Positions 8,464-17,832 of a stretch of 64,000 nucleotides of DNA are shown piece after piece. A program made the translations under genes and the position numbers. The DNA is taken from positions 992,001 to 1,056,000 of the forward strand of contig JACKMB010000001.1 of the NCBI GenBank assembly GCA_024235615.1, in the 5' to 3' direction. The notes beneath the pieces were generated by a model. It worked only from the letters and a program-made list of their open reading frames with translations. It was not told where the DNA came from and did not search any database. The DNA is from Thauera sp. Lineage in GTDB: Bacteria > Pseudomonadota > Gammaproteobacteria > Burkholderiales > Rhodocyclaceae. The first letter of the stretch is position 1; every line of letters starts with the position of its first letter.

Positions 8464-10848
8464 ATGAACGAAGCGATCGAGCGTGACGGCCTCCCGCCCC
8501 CCGCGGTGCGCCACCCGCACCCGCACGAGTCCGCGCACCTGCACGTGGCCGGCGAGGCCACCTACGTCGACGACCTCCCCGAACCCGCCGGTACCGCGCA
8601 TGCGGCGCTCGCCCTGTCGACGCAGGCCCACGCCCGCATCGTGGCGATGGACCTCGCCGCGGTGCTCGCCGCCCCCGGCGTGATCGGGGTGCTGGTCGCC
8701 GCCGACATCCCGGGGCGCAACGACTGCGGGCCGGTGGTGCACGACGACCCCATCCTCGCGGCAGAAGAAGTGCACTACGTCGGCCAGCCGGTGTTCGCCG
8801 TCGTCGCCCGCGACCGCGAACTCGCCCGCCGCGCCGCCCGCCTCGCCCGCATCGACTACGCAGCGCTGCCGGCGCGGCTCGACCCGGTCGAGGCCGCGCG
8901 CGCGGGCGAGCTCGTGCTGCCGCCGATGCGCCTGCTGCGCGGCGACGTGGACGCGGCGCTGGCGGCGGCGCCGCACCGCATCGAGGGGCAATGGCAGCTC
9001 GGCGGCCAGGAGCACTTCTACCTCGAAGGCCAGGTCGCGCTCGCCCAGCCGCGCGAGGACGGCTGCATGCAGCTGTGGTGCTCCACCCAGCATCCGAGCG
9101 AGATGCAGCAGGCGGTGGCGCACTGCCTGGGTATCGCCGCCCACCGCTTGGTGGTGGAAATGCGCCGCATGGGCGGCGGCTTCGGCGGCAAGGAATCGCA
9201 GTCGGCGCTGTTCGCCTGCGTGGCGGCGCTGGCGGCGGCGAAGTTCCGCCGCCCGGTCAAGCTGCGCCCCGACCGCGACGACGACATCATGATCACCGGC
9301 AAGCGCCACGACTTCCACCACGACTACGCCGCGGCCTACGACGACGAGGGCCGCATCCTCGCGCTGCGTGTCGACATGATCGCGCGCGCGGGTTTTTCCG
9401 CCGACCTCAGCGGCCCGGTCGCCACGCGCGCGATCTGCCATGTCGACAACGCCTACCACCTGCCGGCCGCGGACATCCGCGCCCTCCTCGCACGCACCCA
9501 CACGCAGTCGAACACCGCCTTCCGCGGCTTCGGCGGACCGCAGGGCGCGATCCTTGCCGAGTGGGTGATCGACGGCATCGCGCGCACGCTCGGGCGCGAC
9601 CCGCTCGACGTGCGCCGCGCCAACTTCTACGGCGGCCCGGGGCGCGACACCACGCCCTACGGCCAGGTCGTCGCCGACAACGTGCTGCACGAGCTCGTCG
9701 ACGAGCTCGAGGCGAGCAGCGACTACCGCGCCCGCCGCAACGCAGTCGCCGCCTTCAATGCCGCCAGCCCGGTGCTGCGGCGCGGGCTGGCGCTCACCCC
9801 GGTCAAGTTCGGCATCTCCTTCAACCTCACCCACTTCAACCAGGCCGGCGCGCTCGTGCATGTGTATACCGACGGCTCGGTGCTGGTGAACCACGGCGGC
9901 ACCGAGATGGGCCAGGGCCTGCACACCAAGGTCTGCCAGGTGGTCGCGGCCGAGCTCGGCATCGCGCTCGAGCGCGTGCGTGCCACCGCCACCGACACGA
10001 GCAAGGTCGCCAACACCTCGGCCACCGCCGCCTCCACCGGCGCGGACCTCAACGGCCAGGCCGCGGCGGCCGCGGCGCGCACCATCCGCACGCGCCTGGC
10101 GGCGTTCGCCACGCGCCGCTTCGGCGAGGACGGCCACGGCGAGGACACCGGCGCCGCACGCGCGCACGGTCCAGCCGCCGACCCGGCCGCGGTGCACTTC
10201 GCCGACGGCCGGGTGCGTGTCGGCACGCGCACGATCCCCTTCGCCGAGCTCGTCGCCGAGGCCTACCGCGCCCGCGTGCAGCTGTGGTCCGACGGCTTCT
10301 ATGCCACGCCCGGGCTGCACTGGGACGCTGCCACGCTCACCGGCCATCCCTTCCACTACTTCGCCTACGGGGCGGCGGTGTCCGAGGTGGTGGTCGACAC
10401 GCTCACCGGCGAATGGCGCCTGCTGCGCGCCGACCTGCTGCACGACGCCGGCAGCTCGCTCAACCCGGCGATCGACCGCGGCCAGGTCGAGGGCGCCTTC
10501 ATCCAGGGCATGGGCTGGCTCACCACCGAGGAGCTGTGGCGCAACGCCGAAGGCCGGCTGATGACCCACGCCCCCTCCACCTACAAGATCCCCGCCGCGC
10601 ACGACTGCCCGCCCGAGCTGCGCGTACGCCTGTTCCACAACCCCAGGCGTGCGGACACCATCCTGCACTCCAAGGCGGTGGGCGAGCCGCCGCTGCTGCT
10701 TGGCTTCTCGGTCTTCTTCGCGCTGCGCGATGCCATCGCCGCCGCCGGCGACGGCCGGACCAACCCACCCCTGCGCGCACCCGCCACGCCCGAGGCCATC
10801 CTCGACGCGATCGACGCCGTGCGCCGGCCGCCGACTTCCGACGCCTGA
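8464..10848 (+). CDS. xdhB: Xanthine dehydrogenase molybdopterin-binding large subunit
   Basis: Catalytic subunit, hydroxylating hypoxanthine and xanthine to urate at the molybdenum centre. The 794 residues have the N-terminal VAGEATYVDDLPEP segment, the molybdopterin-contact motif GGGFGGKE, NTAFRGFGGPQG, and a C-terminal half with NHGGTEMGQGLHTK and GEPPLLLGFSVFFALRDAI, which carries the catalytic-glutamate region. The ATG at 8464 follows GGCTGAGGAGGACGCG, a strong ribosome-binding site. Length and domain order match bacterial XdhB of the two-subunit type. Confidence 0.95.
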   Translation: MNEAIERDGLPPPAVRHPHPHESAHLHVAGEATYVDDLPEPAGTAHAALALSTQAHARIVAMDLAAVLAAPGVIGVLVAADIPGRNDCGPVVHDDPILAAEEVHYVGQPVFAVVARDRELARRAARLARIDYAALPARLDPVEAARAGELVLPPMRLLRGDVDAALAAAPHRIEGQWQLGGQEHFYLEGQVALAQPREDGCMQLWCSTQHPSEMQQAVAHCLGIAAHRLVVEMRRMGGGFGGKESQSALFACVAALAAAKFRRPVKLRPDRDDDIMITGKRHDFHHDYAAAYDDEGRILALRVDMIARAGFSADLSGPVATRAICHVDNAYHLPAADIRALLARTHTQSNTAFRGFGGPQGAILAEWVIDGIARTLGRDPLDVRRANFYGGPGRDTTPYGQVVADNVLHELVDELEASSDYRARRNAVAAFNAASPVLRRGLALTPVKFGISFNLTHFNQAGALVHVYTDGSVLVNHGGTEMGQGLHTKVCQVVAAELGIALERVRATATDTSKVANTSATAASTGADLNGQAAAAAARTIRTRLAAFATRRFGEDGHGEDTGAARAHGPAADPAAVHFADGRVRVGTRTIPFAELVAEAYRARVQLWSDGFYATPGLHWDAATLTGHPFHYFAYGAAVSEVVVDTLTGEWRLLRADLLHDAGSSLNPAIDRGQVEGAFIQGMGWLTTEELWRNAEGRLMTHAPSTYKIPAAHDCPPELRVRLFHNPRRADTILHSKAVGEPPLLLGFSVFFALRDAIAAAGDGRTNPPLRAPATPEAILDAIDAVRRPPTSDA

Positions 10849-10878
10849 CAGCCCACCCCCGACGCCTCACACTCCCCC

Positions 10879-12045
10879 TTGCGCCCCTGGATCTCCACCC
10901 TCTCGCGTCTGCTCGACACCGCAAGCCCTGCGGTCCTGGTCACGGTCGCCGCCAGCGATGGCTCGGTACCGAGGGCGCCGGGGGCGCACATGGTGGTGAC
11001 GGCCGATCGGACGCATGGCAGCGTCGGCGGTGGCCGGCTGGAGCAGCGCGCCATCGAGATCGCGCGCCAGCTGCTCGTGGCCGACGCCTGTCCCCCGCGC
11101 CTCGAACGCTTCGCCCTCGGCGCCAGCCTCGGCCAGTGCTGTGGCGGCGTCGTGGTGCTCGTCTTCGAACCGGTCGGCCCGGCACAGCGGGCGTGGGTGC
11201 GGGACGCCGCCGCGCTGGCCGCCAGCGGCCGCGCCTGGGGACGGCGGGTGCGCATCGACGGTCCCTGCGCCGGCGAGGTCGCGGTCTTCGACGGCGATTC
11301 GCTGGAGCACACGTGCGGGCCGGCCCATGCCGCCCACGCACGCACGCTCCTCGCCGCCGGCGCCGAAACCGCCCTCCTCCTCGCCACCCCCTGCAGGCGT
11401 GCCGCCGGCCGCGAACCCGCGGCGGAGCCGGCGAGCACGCCGGGCCTCGGCACCGCACGCGACACGGCGTGCGAGACGACGACCCTGCTCGACGCGAGCC
11501 CGCCACCGGCGCTGCAGGTCGTGATGTTCGGCGCCGGGCACGTCGGGCGCGCGCTGGCGGAGCTGTTCGGCAGGCTCCCGCTGCGGGTGCGCTGGATCGA
11601 CGAGCGTGCGGGCGAGTTTCCACCCACGGTCGCGGCCAACATCGAAACGCGCTGCACCGACACGCCGACGGCGGAGGTGCGCGACGCCCCCGCAGCGGCG
11701 GTGTTCCTCGTGCTCACCCACAGCCACGCGCTCGATTTCGAGCTGATCGAGGCCATCCTCGCGCGCGCCGACTTCCGCTTCTGCGGCCTGATCGGCTCGC
11801 GCACCAAGCGCGCACGCTTCGCCCACCGCCTGCACGCGCGCGGAATCGACGAAGCCCGCATCGCCCGCGTGCGCTGCCCGGTCGGCCTGCCCGGGCTGGC
11901 CGGCAAGGAAGCCGAGGTGATCGCGCTCGCGATCGCCGCCGAGGTGATGCGCCTGCGCCCGCAGACGCAGCCCGCGAGCCTGCCGCGCCGGCGCGTAACG
12001 GTCGCACCGGCAGCGCAACCCACGGAATCCGGCCAAGAGACATGA
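10879..12045 (+). CDS. xdhC: Xanthine dehydrogenase accessory protein (Moco insertion)
   Basis: XdhC binds molybdenum cofactor, helps to sulfurate it and inserts it into XdhB. The 388-residue protein has the N-terminal XdhC/CoxI domain (VTVAASDGSVPRAPGAHMVV, then GSVGGGRLEQRAIE) and a C-terminal Rossmann domain starting VVMFGAGHVGRALAEL near residue 214, with FCGLIGSRTKRARF later. The start is placed at TTG 10879, since the first in-frame ATG (about 10990) would remove part of the conserved domain. The stop overlaps the guaD start (ATGA), implying translational coupling. Confidence 0.92.
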   Translation: MRPWISTLSRLLDTASPAVLVTVAASDGSVPRAPGAHMVVTADRTHGSVGGGRLEQRAIEIARQLLVADACPPRLERFALGASLGQCCGGVVVLVFEPVGPAQRAWVRDAAALAASGRAWGRRVRIDGPCAGEVAVFDGDSLEHTCGPAHAAHARTLLAAGAETALLLATPCRRAAGREPAAEPASTPGLGTARDTACETTTLLDASPPPALQVVMFGAGHVGRALAELFGRLPLRVRWIDERAGEFPPTVAANIETRCTDTPTAEVRDAPAAAVFLVLTHSHALDFELIEAILARADFRFCGLIGSRTKRARFAHRLHARGIDEARIARVRCPVGLPGLAGKEAEVIALAIAAEVMRLRPQTQPASLPRRRVTVAPAAQPTESGQET

Positions 12046-13349
12046 CGCCCTCCGCCCCCAGCTCCCCGCCGCTCGCCGCCGTGCGCGGCGAGATCGTGCA
12101 CTTCCTCGCCGACCCCGCCGCCGACCCTCGCGCGCTCGAGCACTTCGCCGACGGCGTGCTGATCGTGCGCGACGGCCACGTCGCCGAATGCGGCCCCGCA
12201 ACCGCGCTGCTGGCGAAGCTGCCGGCCGGCACGCCGCTCGCAGACCACCGCGGCAAGCTCATCCTGCCCGGCTTCGTCGACACCCACGTGCATTACCCGC
12301 AGACCGACATCATCGCCAGCCATGGCGAGCAGCTGCTCGAATGGCTGGAGAAATACACCTTCCCCGCCGAGCGCCGCTTCGCCGATCCCGCGCACGCCGC
12401 CGAGGTGGCCGGCTTCTTCTGCGACGAGCTGCTGAGAAACGGCACCACCACCGCGGCCGCCTTCGCCACGGTGCACCCGGCCTCGGTGGAGGCGCTTTTC
12501 GAGGCCGCGCAGCAGCGCCGCATGCGCCTGATCACCGGCAAGGTGCTGATGGACCGCAACTGCCCCGACTTCCTGCGCGACACGGCCGAGACCGGATACG
12601 CCGACTCGCAGGCGCTGATCGAGCGCTGGCACAATCGCGACCGCCTGCTCTACGCCATCACGCCGCGCTTCGCGCCCACCTCCACGCCCGCGCAGATGGC
12701 GCTCGCCGGGCGTCTGTTCCGCGAGCACCCGGGGGTCTTCCTGCAGTCGCACCTGGCCGAGAACCGCGCCGAGGTGGCCTGGGTTGCGCAGCTCCACCCC
12801 GAGGCGCGCAGCTATCTCGACGTCTACGAGCGCGCCGGCCAGCTCGGCATGCGTGCGCTGTTCGCGCACTGCCTCTGGCTCGACGACAGCGACCGCCGGC
12901 GCATGGCCGAGCGCGGCGCGGCGATGAGCTTCTGCCCCACCTCCAACCTCTTCCTCGGCTCCGGCCTCTTCGACCTGGCGCGCGCGCGCGCGCTCGGCGT
13001 GCGCGTGGGCCTGGGCACGGACGTGGGCGGCGGCACCAGCCTGTCGATGCTGCAGACCCTCAACGAGGCCTACAAGGTGCTGCAGCTCGGCGGCCAGTCG
13101 CTGTCGGCGGCGAGCGGTTTTTACCTCGCCACCCTGGGCGGCGCGCACAGCCTCTACCTCGACGACCGCATCGGCAACTTCGCGCCCGGCAAGGAGGCCG
13201 ACTTCGTCGTCCTCGACCCACGCGCCACCCCGCTGCTCGCCCGCCGCAGCGCCGCATGCACGACGCTGGAGGAGCGCCTCTTCGTGCTGATGATGCTGGG
13301 CGACGACCGTGCGGTGGCGGCCACCTACGTGATGGGCGTGCCGATGTAG
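12042..13349 (+). CDS. guaD: Guanine deaminase
   Basis: GuaD deaminates guanine to xanthine and ammonia, feeding XdhAB. The 435-residue amidohydrolase has the zinc ligands in FVDTHVHYPQ, the guanine-deaminase signature ASHGEQLLEWLEKYTFPAER, SHLAENRAEVAWV, AHCLWLDDSD, and GLGTDVGGGTSLSML with the catalytic aspartate. It overlaps xdhC by 4 bp. It is convergent with the GGDEF-EAL gene next door, with 19 bp between the stops, too short for a separate terminator hairpin that I can see. Confidence 0.95.
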   Translation: MTPSAPSSPPLAAVRGEIVHFLADPAADPRALEHFADGVLIVRDGHVAECGPATALLAKLPAGTPLADHRGKLILPGFVDTHVHYPQTDIIASHGEQLLEWLEKYTFPAERRFADPAHAAEVAGFFCDELLRNGTTTAAAFATVHPASVEALFEAAQQRRMRLITGKVLMDRNCPDFLRDTAETGYADSQALIERWHNRDRLLYAITPRFAPTSTPAQMALAGRLFREHPGVFLQSHLAENRAEVAWVAQLHPEARSYLDVYERAGQLGMRALFAHCLWLDDSDRRRMAERGAAMSFCPTSNLFLGSGLFDLARARALGVRVGLGTDVGGGTSLSMLQTLNEAYKVLQLGGQSLSAASGFYLATLGGAHSLYLDDRIGNFAPGKEADFVVLDPRATPLLARRSAACTTLEERLFVLMMLGDDRAVAATYVMGVPM

Positions 13350-13368
13350 ACCAGCCGCGCGGCCGGCC

Positions 13369-16125
13369 TCAGATCATCTCGAGGAAGTCGCCCCAGGCTT
13401 CCATCGGCAGCGGCTTGCCGAACAGGTAGCCCTGGAAGGCGTCGCAGCCGTGCTGGCGCAGGAAGTCGCGCTGCTCCGGCATCTCGACGCCTTCGGCCAC
13501 CACCTCCAGGCCGAGCGCGTGGCTCAGCGACAGGATCGCCAGCACGATCGCCTCGCTGCTCTCGTCCTCGGCCATGTCGCGCACGAAGGACTGGTCGATC
13601 TTGAGCTGGTCGAAGGGCAGGCGCTTGAGGTAGGACAGCGAGGAGTAGCCGGTGCCGAAGTCGTCGAGCGCGAAGCGGATGCCGAGCGCGCGCAGCTCGT
13701 TCATGCGCCGGATGGTCTCGTCCACGTCCGACAGGATCGCGCTCTCGGTGAGCTCGAGCTCGAGGCGGCAGGGGTCGATGGCCGCGGCGCGCACGGTGTC
13801 CTTCACGCTGGCGACGAAGTCGGGCTGGTGGAACTGGCGCGCGCTCACGTTGACCGCGATCTTGAGGTGGCGCGTGCTCTCGTTCATCTGCCAGCGCGCG
13901 AGCTGGGCGCAGGCGCTGCGCAACACCCACAGGCCGAGGCGGACGATGTGGCCGGTGTCCTCGGCGAGCGGGATGAACTCGGCCGGCGACACCATGGCGC
14001 CGCCATCGAGCGGCCAGCGCAGCAGCGCCTCGGCGCCGATCACCACGCCGCGCCGGTTCACCTGGGGCTGGAAGAAGAGCCGGAAGGCGTTCGCCTCCAG
14101 CGCCTCGCGCATGCGGGCCTCCAGGCGGGCGTGGGCGTCGACCACCGCCTGCATCTCGGGGTTGAAGAAGCGCACGACGTCGCGTCCGTCCTGCTTGGCG
14201 CGGTAGAGCGCCACCTCGGCCTGCTTGAGCAGGCTCTCGAGCGAGCTCACCCCGTCATGGAACAGGCTGATGCCGATGCTCAGGGTCGCGAAGTGGCGGT
14301 CGCCCTCCTTGCCACCGAGCACAAAGGGCTGCTGCAATGCATGCTGGAGCTTGCGCGCGATGTGCTCGGCATGGCCGAGCGCGTCGGCCTCGGTCTCGCC
14401 GATGCGCTCGACGAGCACGGCGAAGTCGTCGTCGCCGTGGCGCGCGACCGTGTCCTCCTCGCGCACGTTCGCGCGCAGGCGCGCGGCCACCTCGCGCAGC
14501 AGACGGTCGCCCGCGGCGTGGCCGAGGGTGTCGTTGAGCTGGCGGAAGCGATCGATGTCGACCAGCATCAGCATGCCGAAGCTCTCGCGGCGGGCGCCGC
14601 TGCGGATGGCCTGGGCGATGCGGTCGTGCAGCAGCGCGCGGTTGGGCAGCTCGGTGAGCGCATCGAAGTAGGCGAGCCGGTGCAGCAGGGCCTCGGACTG
14701 CTTGCGCTGGGTGATGTCTTCCTTGACGGCGACGTAGTGCGTGACCACGCCACCCGCGTCCTTGATCGGCGCGATCGTGGCCAGCTCGAGATAGCTCGAA
14801 CCGTCCTTGCGCAGGTTGTGGAACTCGCCGCGCCAGACCTCCCCGGCCAGCAGCGTGGCCCACATCTGCTCGTAGGTCGCGCGCGGGGTCAGGCCGCCGT
14901 TGAGGATGCGCGGGTTGCGTCCGAGCACCTCTTCGCGCGCATAGCCCGTGATGCGCTGGAAGGCCGCGTTGACATAGAGGATGCTGCCGGCGGTGTCGGT
15001 CATGACGATCGACTCGGGGCTCTGCTCGATCACCATCGACAGGCGCTGCAGCTCCGCCTCGCGCTTGCCGATGTCCACCGCCATGCGCTCGATGCCGGCG
15101 GAGAGCGCGTCGAGCTCGACCACGCCGGTAGGCGGTCCGATGCGCGCGTCGCGCCGGCCGGCGGCGATCTGATCGATCGCGCCGCGCACGCGCGCCGCCC
15201 ACACCTCGACCAGGCGGTAGATGTAAAAGCGCGCGAGCAGCGCGGAGACGAGCGCGATGGCCGCGACCAGGCCCAGGTGCAGCAGCAGGCGCTGCCCCAC
15301 CGCGTCCAGCGAGCGCTCCAGTGGCGCGCCGATCGCGATGTACCCGCTGCCCGGGGCAAAGTCCGGCGCGCCGACGCCATACAGGCGCTGCACGCCGTCG
15401 AGCCCGGCGAGCTCGGCGACCCCGCCCTCGGCCTCCATCACCGCGCTCATTCGCGCCAGGGTCTCGGCCGGAACGCGGTGCTCGCGCCAGCGCGCGGACT
15501 CGGGCTGGTGCGCGAGCACCAGGCCGGACTTGCTGATCACGCTCGCCTCCCAGCCCTCGGGCAGGCGGAAGCGCTCGATCAGGCTGTCGAACCAGGTCAC
15601 CGTGATGGTGGCGAAGAACACCGCGCGCAGGCTGCCATCCTCGGCACGCAGCGGAAAGCCGAAGGCCATGGCGGGCTTCCCGGTCACCCTGCCGATGATG
15701 AACTCGCCCGGCGAGATGCCCTCGCCGTCGAGCGAGGACCGGAACCACTCGCGGTCGCGCACGTCGATCGCGCTGCGGGCAGGCCGGCCGCTGCAGAAGA
15801 CCTGCCCGTCGGGGAGCGCGGCGCCGATGTTGGAAAAGCCCTCGAGCGCATCGAGCAGGCGCCCCGCGATCCCGGAGCACTGCTCGCCATCGAGCGTGCG
15901 CAGGTCGTTGGAGCGCGCCATGATGCGCAGCACGAAGGCGACCGCGCGATGCGCGGCCTGCGCCTCGCGATTGGCGTCCGCCAGCCGCAGCGCGATCTCG
16001 GCCCGGGTCTCGGCGACCGCCTGGCGACGGCGCTCGTCGTAGTTGAAGAGCGCGAACAGCAGCACGGGGAGCACCGCGATCGCGATCGTCAGCCAGAGAC
16101 GGAAATTGAGCGAGGTTCGGATCAT
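13369..16125 (-). CDS. Membrane sensor PAS-GGDEF(degenerate)-EAL protein, likely c-di-GMP phosphodiesterase
   Basis: A 918-residue single gene. A first transmembrane segment (about 10-28) and a second (about 282-302) flank a ~250-residue periplasmic sensor region. After a HAMP-like linker come a PAS domain (about 360-475; NAAFQRITGY), GGDEF (about 480-650) and EAL (about 665-910). The GGDEF signature is GDDDF (residues 564-568), so cyclase activity is doubtful. The EAL site looks intact: E699-A-L, NVSARQFH, LELTES, DDFGTGYS, KIDQSFVRDM, AEGVE and FQGYLFGKP. I therefore call it a PDE with a regulatory GGDEF domain. It is closely similar to the protein at 33959-36967. Ligand unknown. Confidence 0.88.
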   Translation of the reverse strand: MIRTSLNFRLWLTIAIAVLPVLLFALFNYDERRRQAVAETRAEIALRLADANREAQAAHRAVAFVLRIMARSNDLRTLDGEQCSGIAGRLLDALEGFSNIGAALPDGQVFCSGRPARSAIDVRDREWFRSSLDGEGISPGEFIIGRVTGKPAMAFGFPLRAEDGSLRAVFFATITVTWFDSLIERFRLPEGWEASVISKSGLVLAHQPESARWREHRVPAETLARMSAVMEAEGGVAELAGLDGVQRLYGVGAPDFAPGSGYIAIGAPLERSLDAVGQRLLLHLGLVAAIALVSALLARFYIYRLVEVWAARVRGAIDQIAAGRRDARIGPPTGVVELDALSAGIERMAVDIGKREAELQRLSMVIEQSPESIVMTDTAGSILYVNAAFQRITGYAREEVLGRNPRILNGGLTPRATYEQMWATLLAGEVWRGEFHNLRKDGSSYLELATIAPIKDAGGVVTHYVAVKEDITQRKQSEALLHRLAYFDALTELPNRALLHDRIAQAIRSGARRESFGMLMLVDIDRFRQLNDTLGHAAGDRLLREVAARLRANVREEDTVARHGDDDFAVLVERIGETEADALGHAEHIARKLQHALQQPFVLGGKEGDRHFATLSIGISLFHDGVSSLESLLKQAEVALYRAKQDGRDVVRFFNPEMQAVVDAHARLEARMREALEANAFRLFFQPQVNRRGVVIGAEALLRWPLDGGAMVSPAEFIPLAEDTGHIVRLGLWVLRSACAQLARWQMNESTRHLKIAVNVSARQFHQPDFVASVKDTVRAAAIDPCRLELELTESAILSDVDETIRRMNELRALGIRFALDDFGTGYSSLSYLKRLPFDQLKIDQSFVRDMAEDESSEAIVLAILSLSHALGLEVVAEGVEMPEQRDFLRQHGCDAFQGYLFGKPLPMEAWGDFLEMI

Positions 16126-16367
16126 GGGGCGTCCGGCGACCGTCGTCGTCGGGGGTCCTCCGGCGCGTGGGAGATTCGGGGAAACTGTGCGGACTTTGCC
16201 GCAACTCGGCGCCCCTGTCGCGCAATGATGACCGGATCATGCGAACCAGTTCACGGAACGCCCCACTCCGGTGTGTATCCCCTCGCCCAAGCCCGGAGCC
16301 ATGAGAACCGAGGCGTGGGCTCGCGCCTCGCCGCCGGCCCTGCCGACGGTGGAGACGGAACCCGCTT

Positions 16368-16988
16368 TCAGCCGCTGGCGCCGCCGCCATCGCCCGGCCG
16401 GGCCTCGCCTGGCAGGGCGAACTCCGCAAGCAGCACGCGCGTCGCGCCTGCGCTCGAGAACTGCAGCTCGACGGCGTCGCCCGGACCGAAGCGCAGCGCG
16501 TCGTGAGGCCCCAGCGTCGCCCCCTCGCCGGCGCTCGTCCTCACCCGCAGCGGGTCGCCCTCCAGCAGCAGCAGCAGCCCCTCCGCGGCGGTGCGCCGCA
16601 GCACGCCGTCGCCGCGCAGCGTCACGAGCCGGGTGTGCTGGCGGCAGCGCGCGTCACGGCTCATCACCCCGGCATCGAGCGCGACGCCGGCGGGGGTGGC
16701 GAACACGCGCGCGGCCCCGTCGAAATGCACGACCTCGCCGCCACGCACGAGCACCGTCGGCTCGCCGTCGATGTCGAGCCGGACGGGCTCGCCCTCGAGC
16801 AGCAGCAGGCTGCGGCTCACCCCGGGGTAGGACGAGAAGGCACCCGGCTCGCGCAGCTCCGCCAGGCTGACCCGCCAGGCGAAGTCGTCGAGGCCCGCCC
16901 CGTCCGGCGACACCGCAACCTCACGCGTCGTCCCCCCGCCGTTCTTCCACGGACGGGCGACGCGCTCGTCGCGCGGGAGGTGCTTCAT
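16368..16988 (-). CDS. hutD: HutD family protein
   Basis: A 206-residue bicupin-like protein with the HutD hallmarks PWKNGGGTTREVAVSP (residues 13-28), FAWRVSLAELREPGAFSSYP and SRSLLLLEGEPVRL. HutD is regularly found with histidine-utilisation genes. In Pseudomonas it has been proposed to keep hut expression or urocanate level in bounds, but its molecular action is unsettled. It is the last gene of the leftward hut operon; its ATG overlaps the hutC stop (ATGA). The 242-bp gap to the next gene shows no recognisable feature. Confidence 0.92.
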   Translation of the reverse strand: MKHLPRDERVARPWKNGGGTTREVAVSPDGAGLDDFAWRVSLAELREPGAFSSYPGVSRSLLLLEGEPVRLDIDGEPTVLVRGGEVVHFDGAARVFATPAGVALDAGVMSRDARCRQHTRLVTLRGDGVLRRTAAEGLLLLLEGDPLRVRTSAGEGATLGPHDALRFGPGDAVELQFSSAGATRVLLAEFALPGEARPGDGGGASG

Positions 16989-17722
16989 CGCCCCCGCCCC
17001 GGGGCCGGCGCCGCCCCGCCGCGCAGCGAGGAGCGCAGCTTGTAGCGGTCGCCCGGGTGGATCAGGCGCGCATAGCTGATCAGGTGATCGTCCGACCAGG
17101 TGCGCCGCGTCATGCTCAGGCAGGGCGTGGCGGGGTCGATGTCGAGCAGGCCGGCGGTGGCGGCGTCCACCCGCAGCGCCTCGACCACGTGCTCCACGTC
17201 GGAGATCGGGCAGCTCGCCACCAGCACCTCGTTGGGGGTCTGCAGGGAGAAATCCGTGTGCAGGTACTCGGGCGCCCAGCGCGGATTGACGAAGCGGTCC
17301 TCGAGCTGGATCGGCACGCCGTCCTCGCGATGCACCAGCACGGTGTGGAACACGCGCGCGCCCAGGCGCACGCCCAGGCGCAACGCGACCTCGTCGTCGG
17401 CCTGCACCTCCTCGCGGCGGATCACGTCGTTGCTGTAGGCGTGGCCGCGGCCCCGCACCTCGGCGGCGATGTTGTACACCTCGAGCAGCGAGGACTCCGC
17501 CTTGCGGTCGGTGACGAAGGTGCCCAGCCCGGCCTGGCGCACCAGGTAGCCCTTCTGCACCAGGTCGCGGATCGCCTTGTTCGCGGTCATGCGGCTGACG
17601 CCGAAGTCGCGCGCGAGCTGCTCCTCCGGCGGGATCTGGTGATTCACCGGGAATTCACCGCTGCGGATGCGCTCGAGCAGGTAGTCCTCGATCTGCCGGT
17701 AGCGTGGGGTGGTCTCGCTCAA
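16985..17722 (-). CDS. hutC: GntR-family repressor of histidine utilisation
   Basis: HutC represses hut genes and is released by urocanate. The 245 residues comprise an N-terminal GntR winged helix (PRYRQIEDYLLERIRSGEF, then EEQLARDFGVSRMTANKAIR and GLGTFVTDRK) and a C-terminal UTRA ligand domain (VEVxxI-type HVVEALRVDAATAGLLDID, MTRRTWSDDHLISYARLIHPG). There is no in-frame ATG near the start. TTG at 17722 preserves the whole DNA-binding domain and has AGGAC upstream. HutC-type sites (TGTATA-based dyads) lie in front of hutI and of the neighbouring LysR gene, so autoregulation is expected. Confidence 0.93.
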   Translation of the reverse strand: MSETTPRYRQIEDYLLERIRSGEFPVNHQIPPEEQLARDFGVSRMTANKAIRDLVQKGYLVRQAGLGTFVTDRKAESSLLEVYNIAAEVRGRGHAYSNDVIRREEVQADDEVALRLGVRLGARVFHTVLVHREDGVPIQLEDRFVNPRWAPEYLHTDFSLQTPNEVLVASCPISDVEHVVEALRVDAATAGLLDIDPATPCLSMTRRTWSDDHLISYARLIHPGDRYKLRSSLRGGAAPAPGRGR

Positions 17723-17832
17723 GTCTCGTCCTCTGCTGCGCCATGCGTCCCGCGCATGATACCGGTCGTCGTCGCGCTGACGGCGTCCGCGCGCGGGCGT
17801 GGCTCCACGAGTGGCTGCGGCGACCGTGGGCA

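Noticed and set aside
8991-13349. A 1452-codon open frame on the plus strand across xdhB, xdhC and guaD
   Set aside because: Only its last part (12042 onward) is the real guaD; the rest is an out-of-frame, Arg/Pro/His-rich shadow of xdhB and xdhC.
16126-16367. Promoter or small gene between the GGDEF-EAL gene and hutD
   Set aside because: No dyad, convincing promoter pair or protein-like short frame could be seen.
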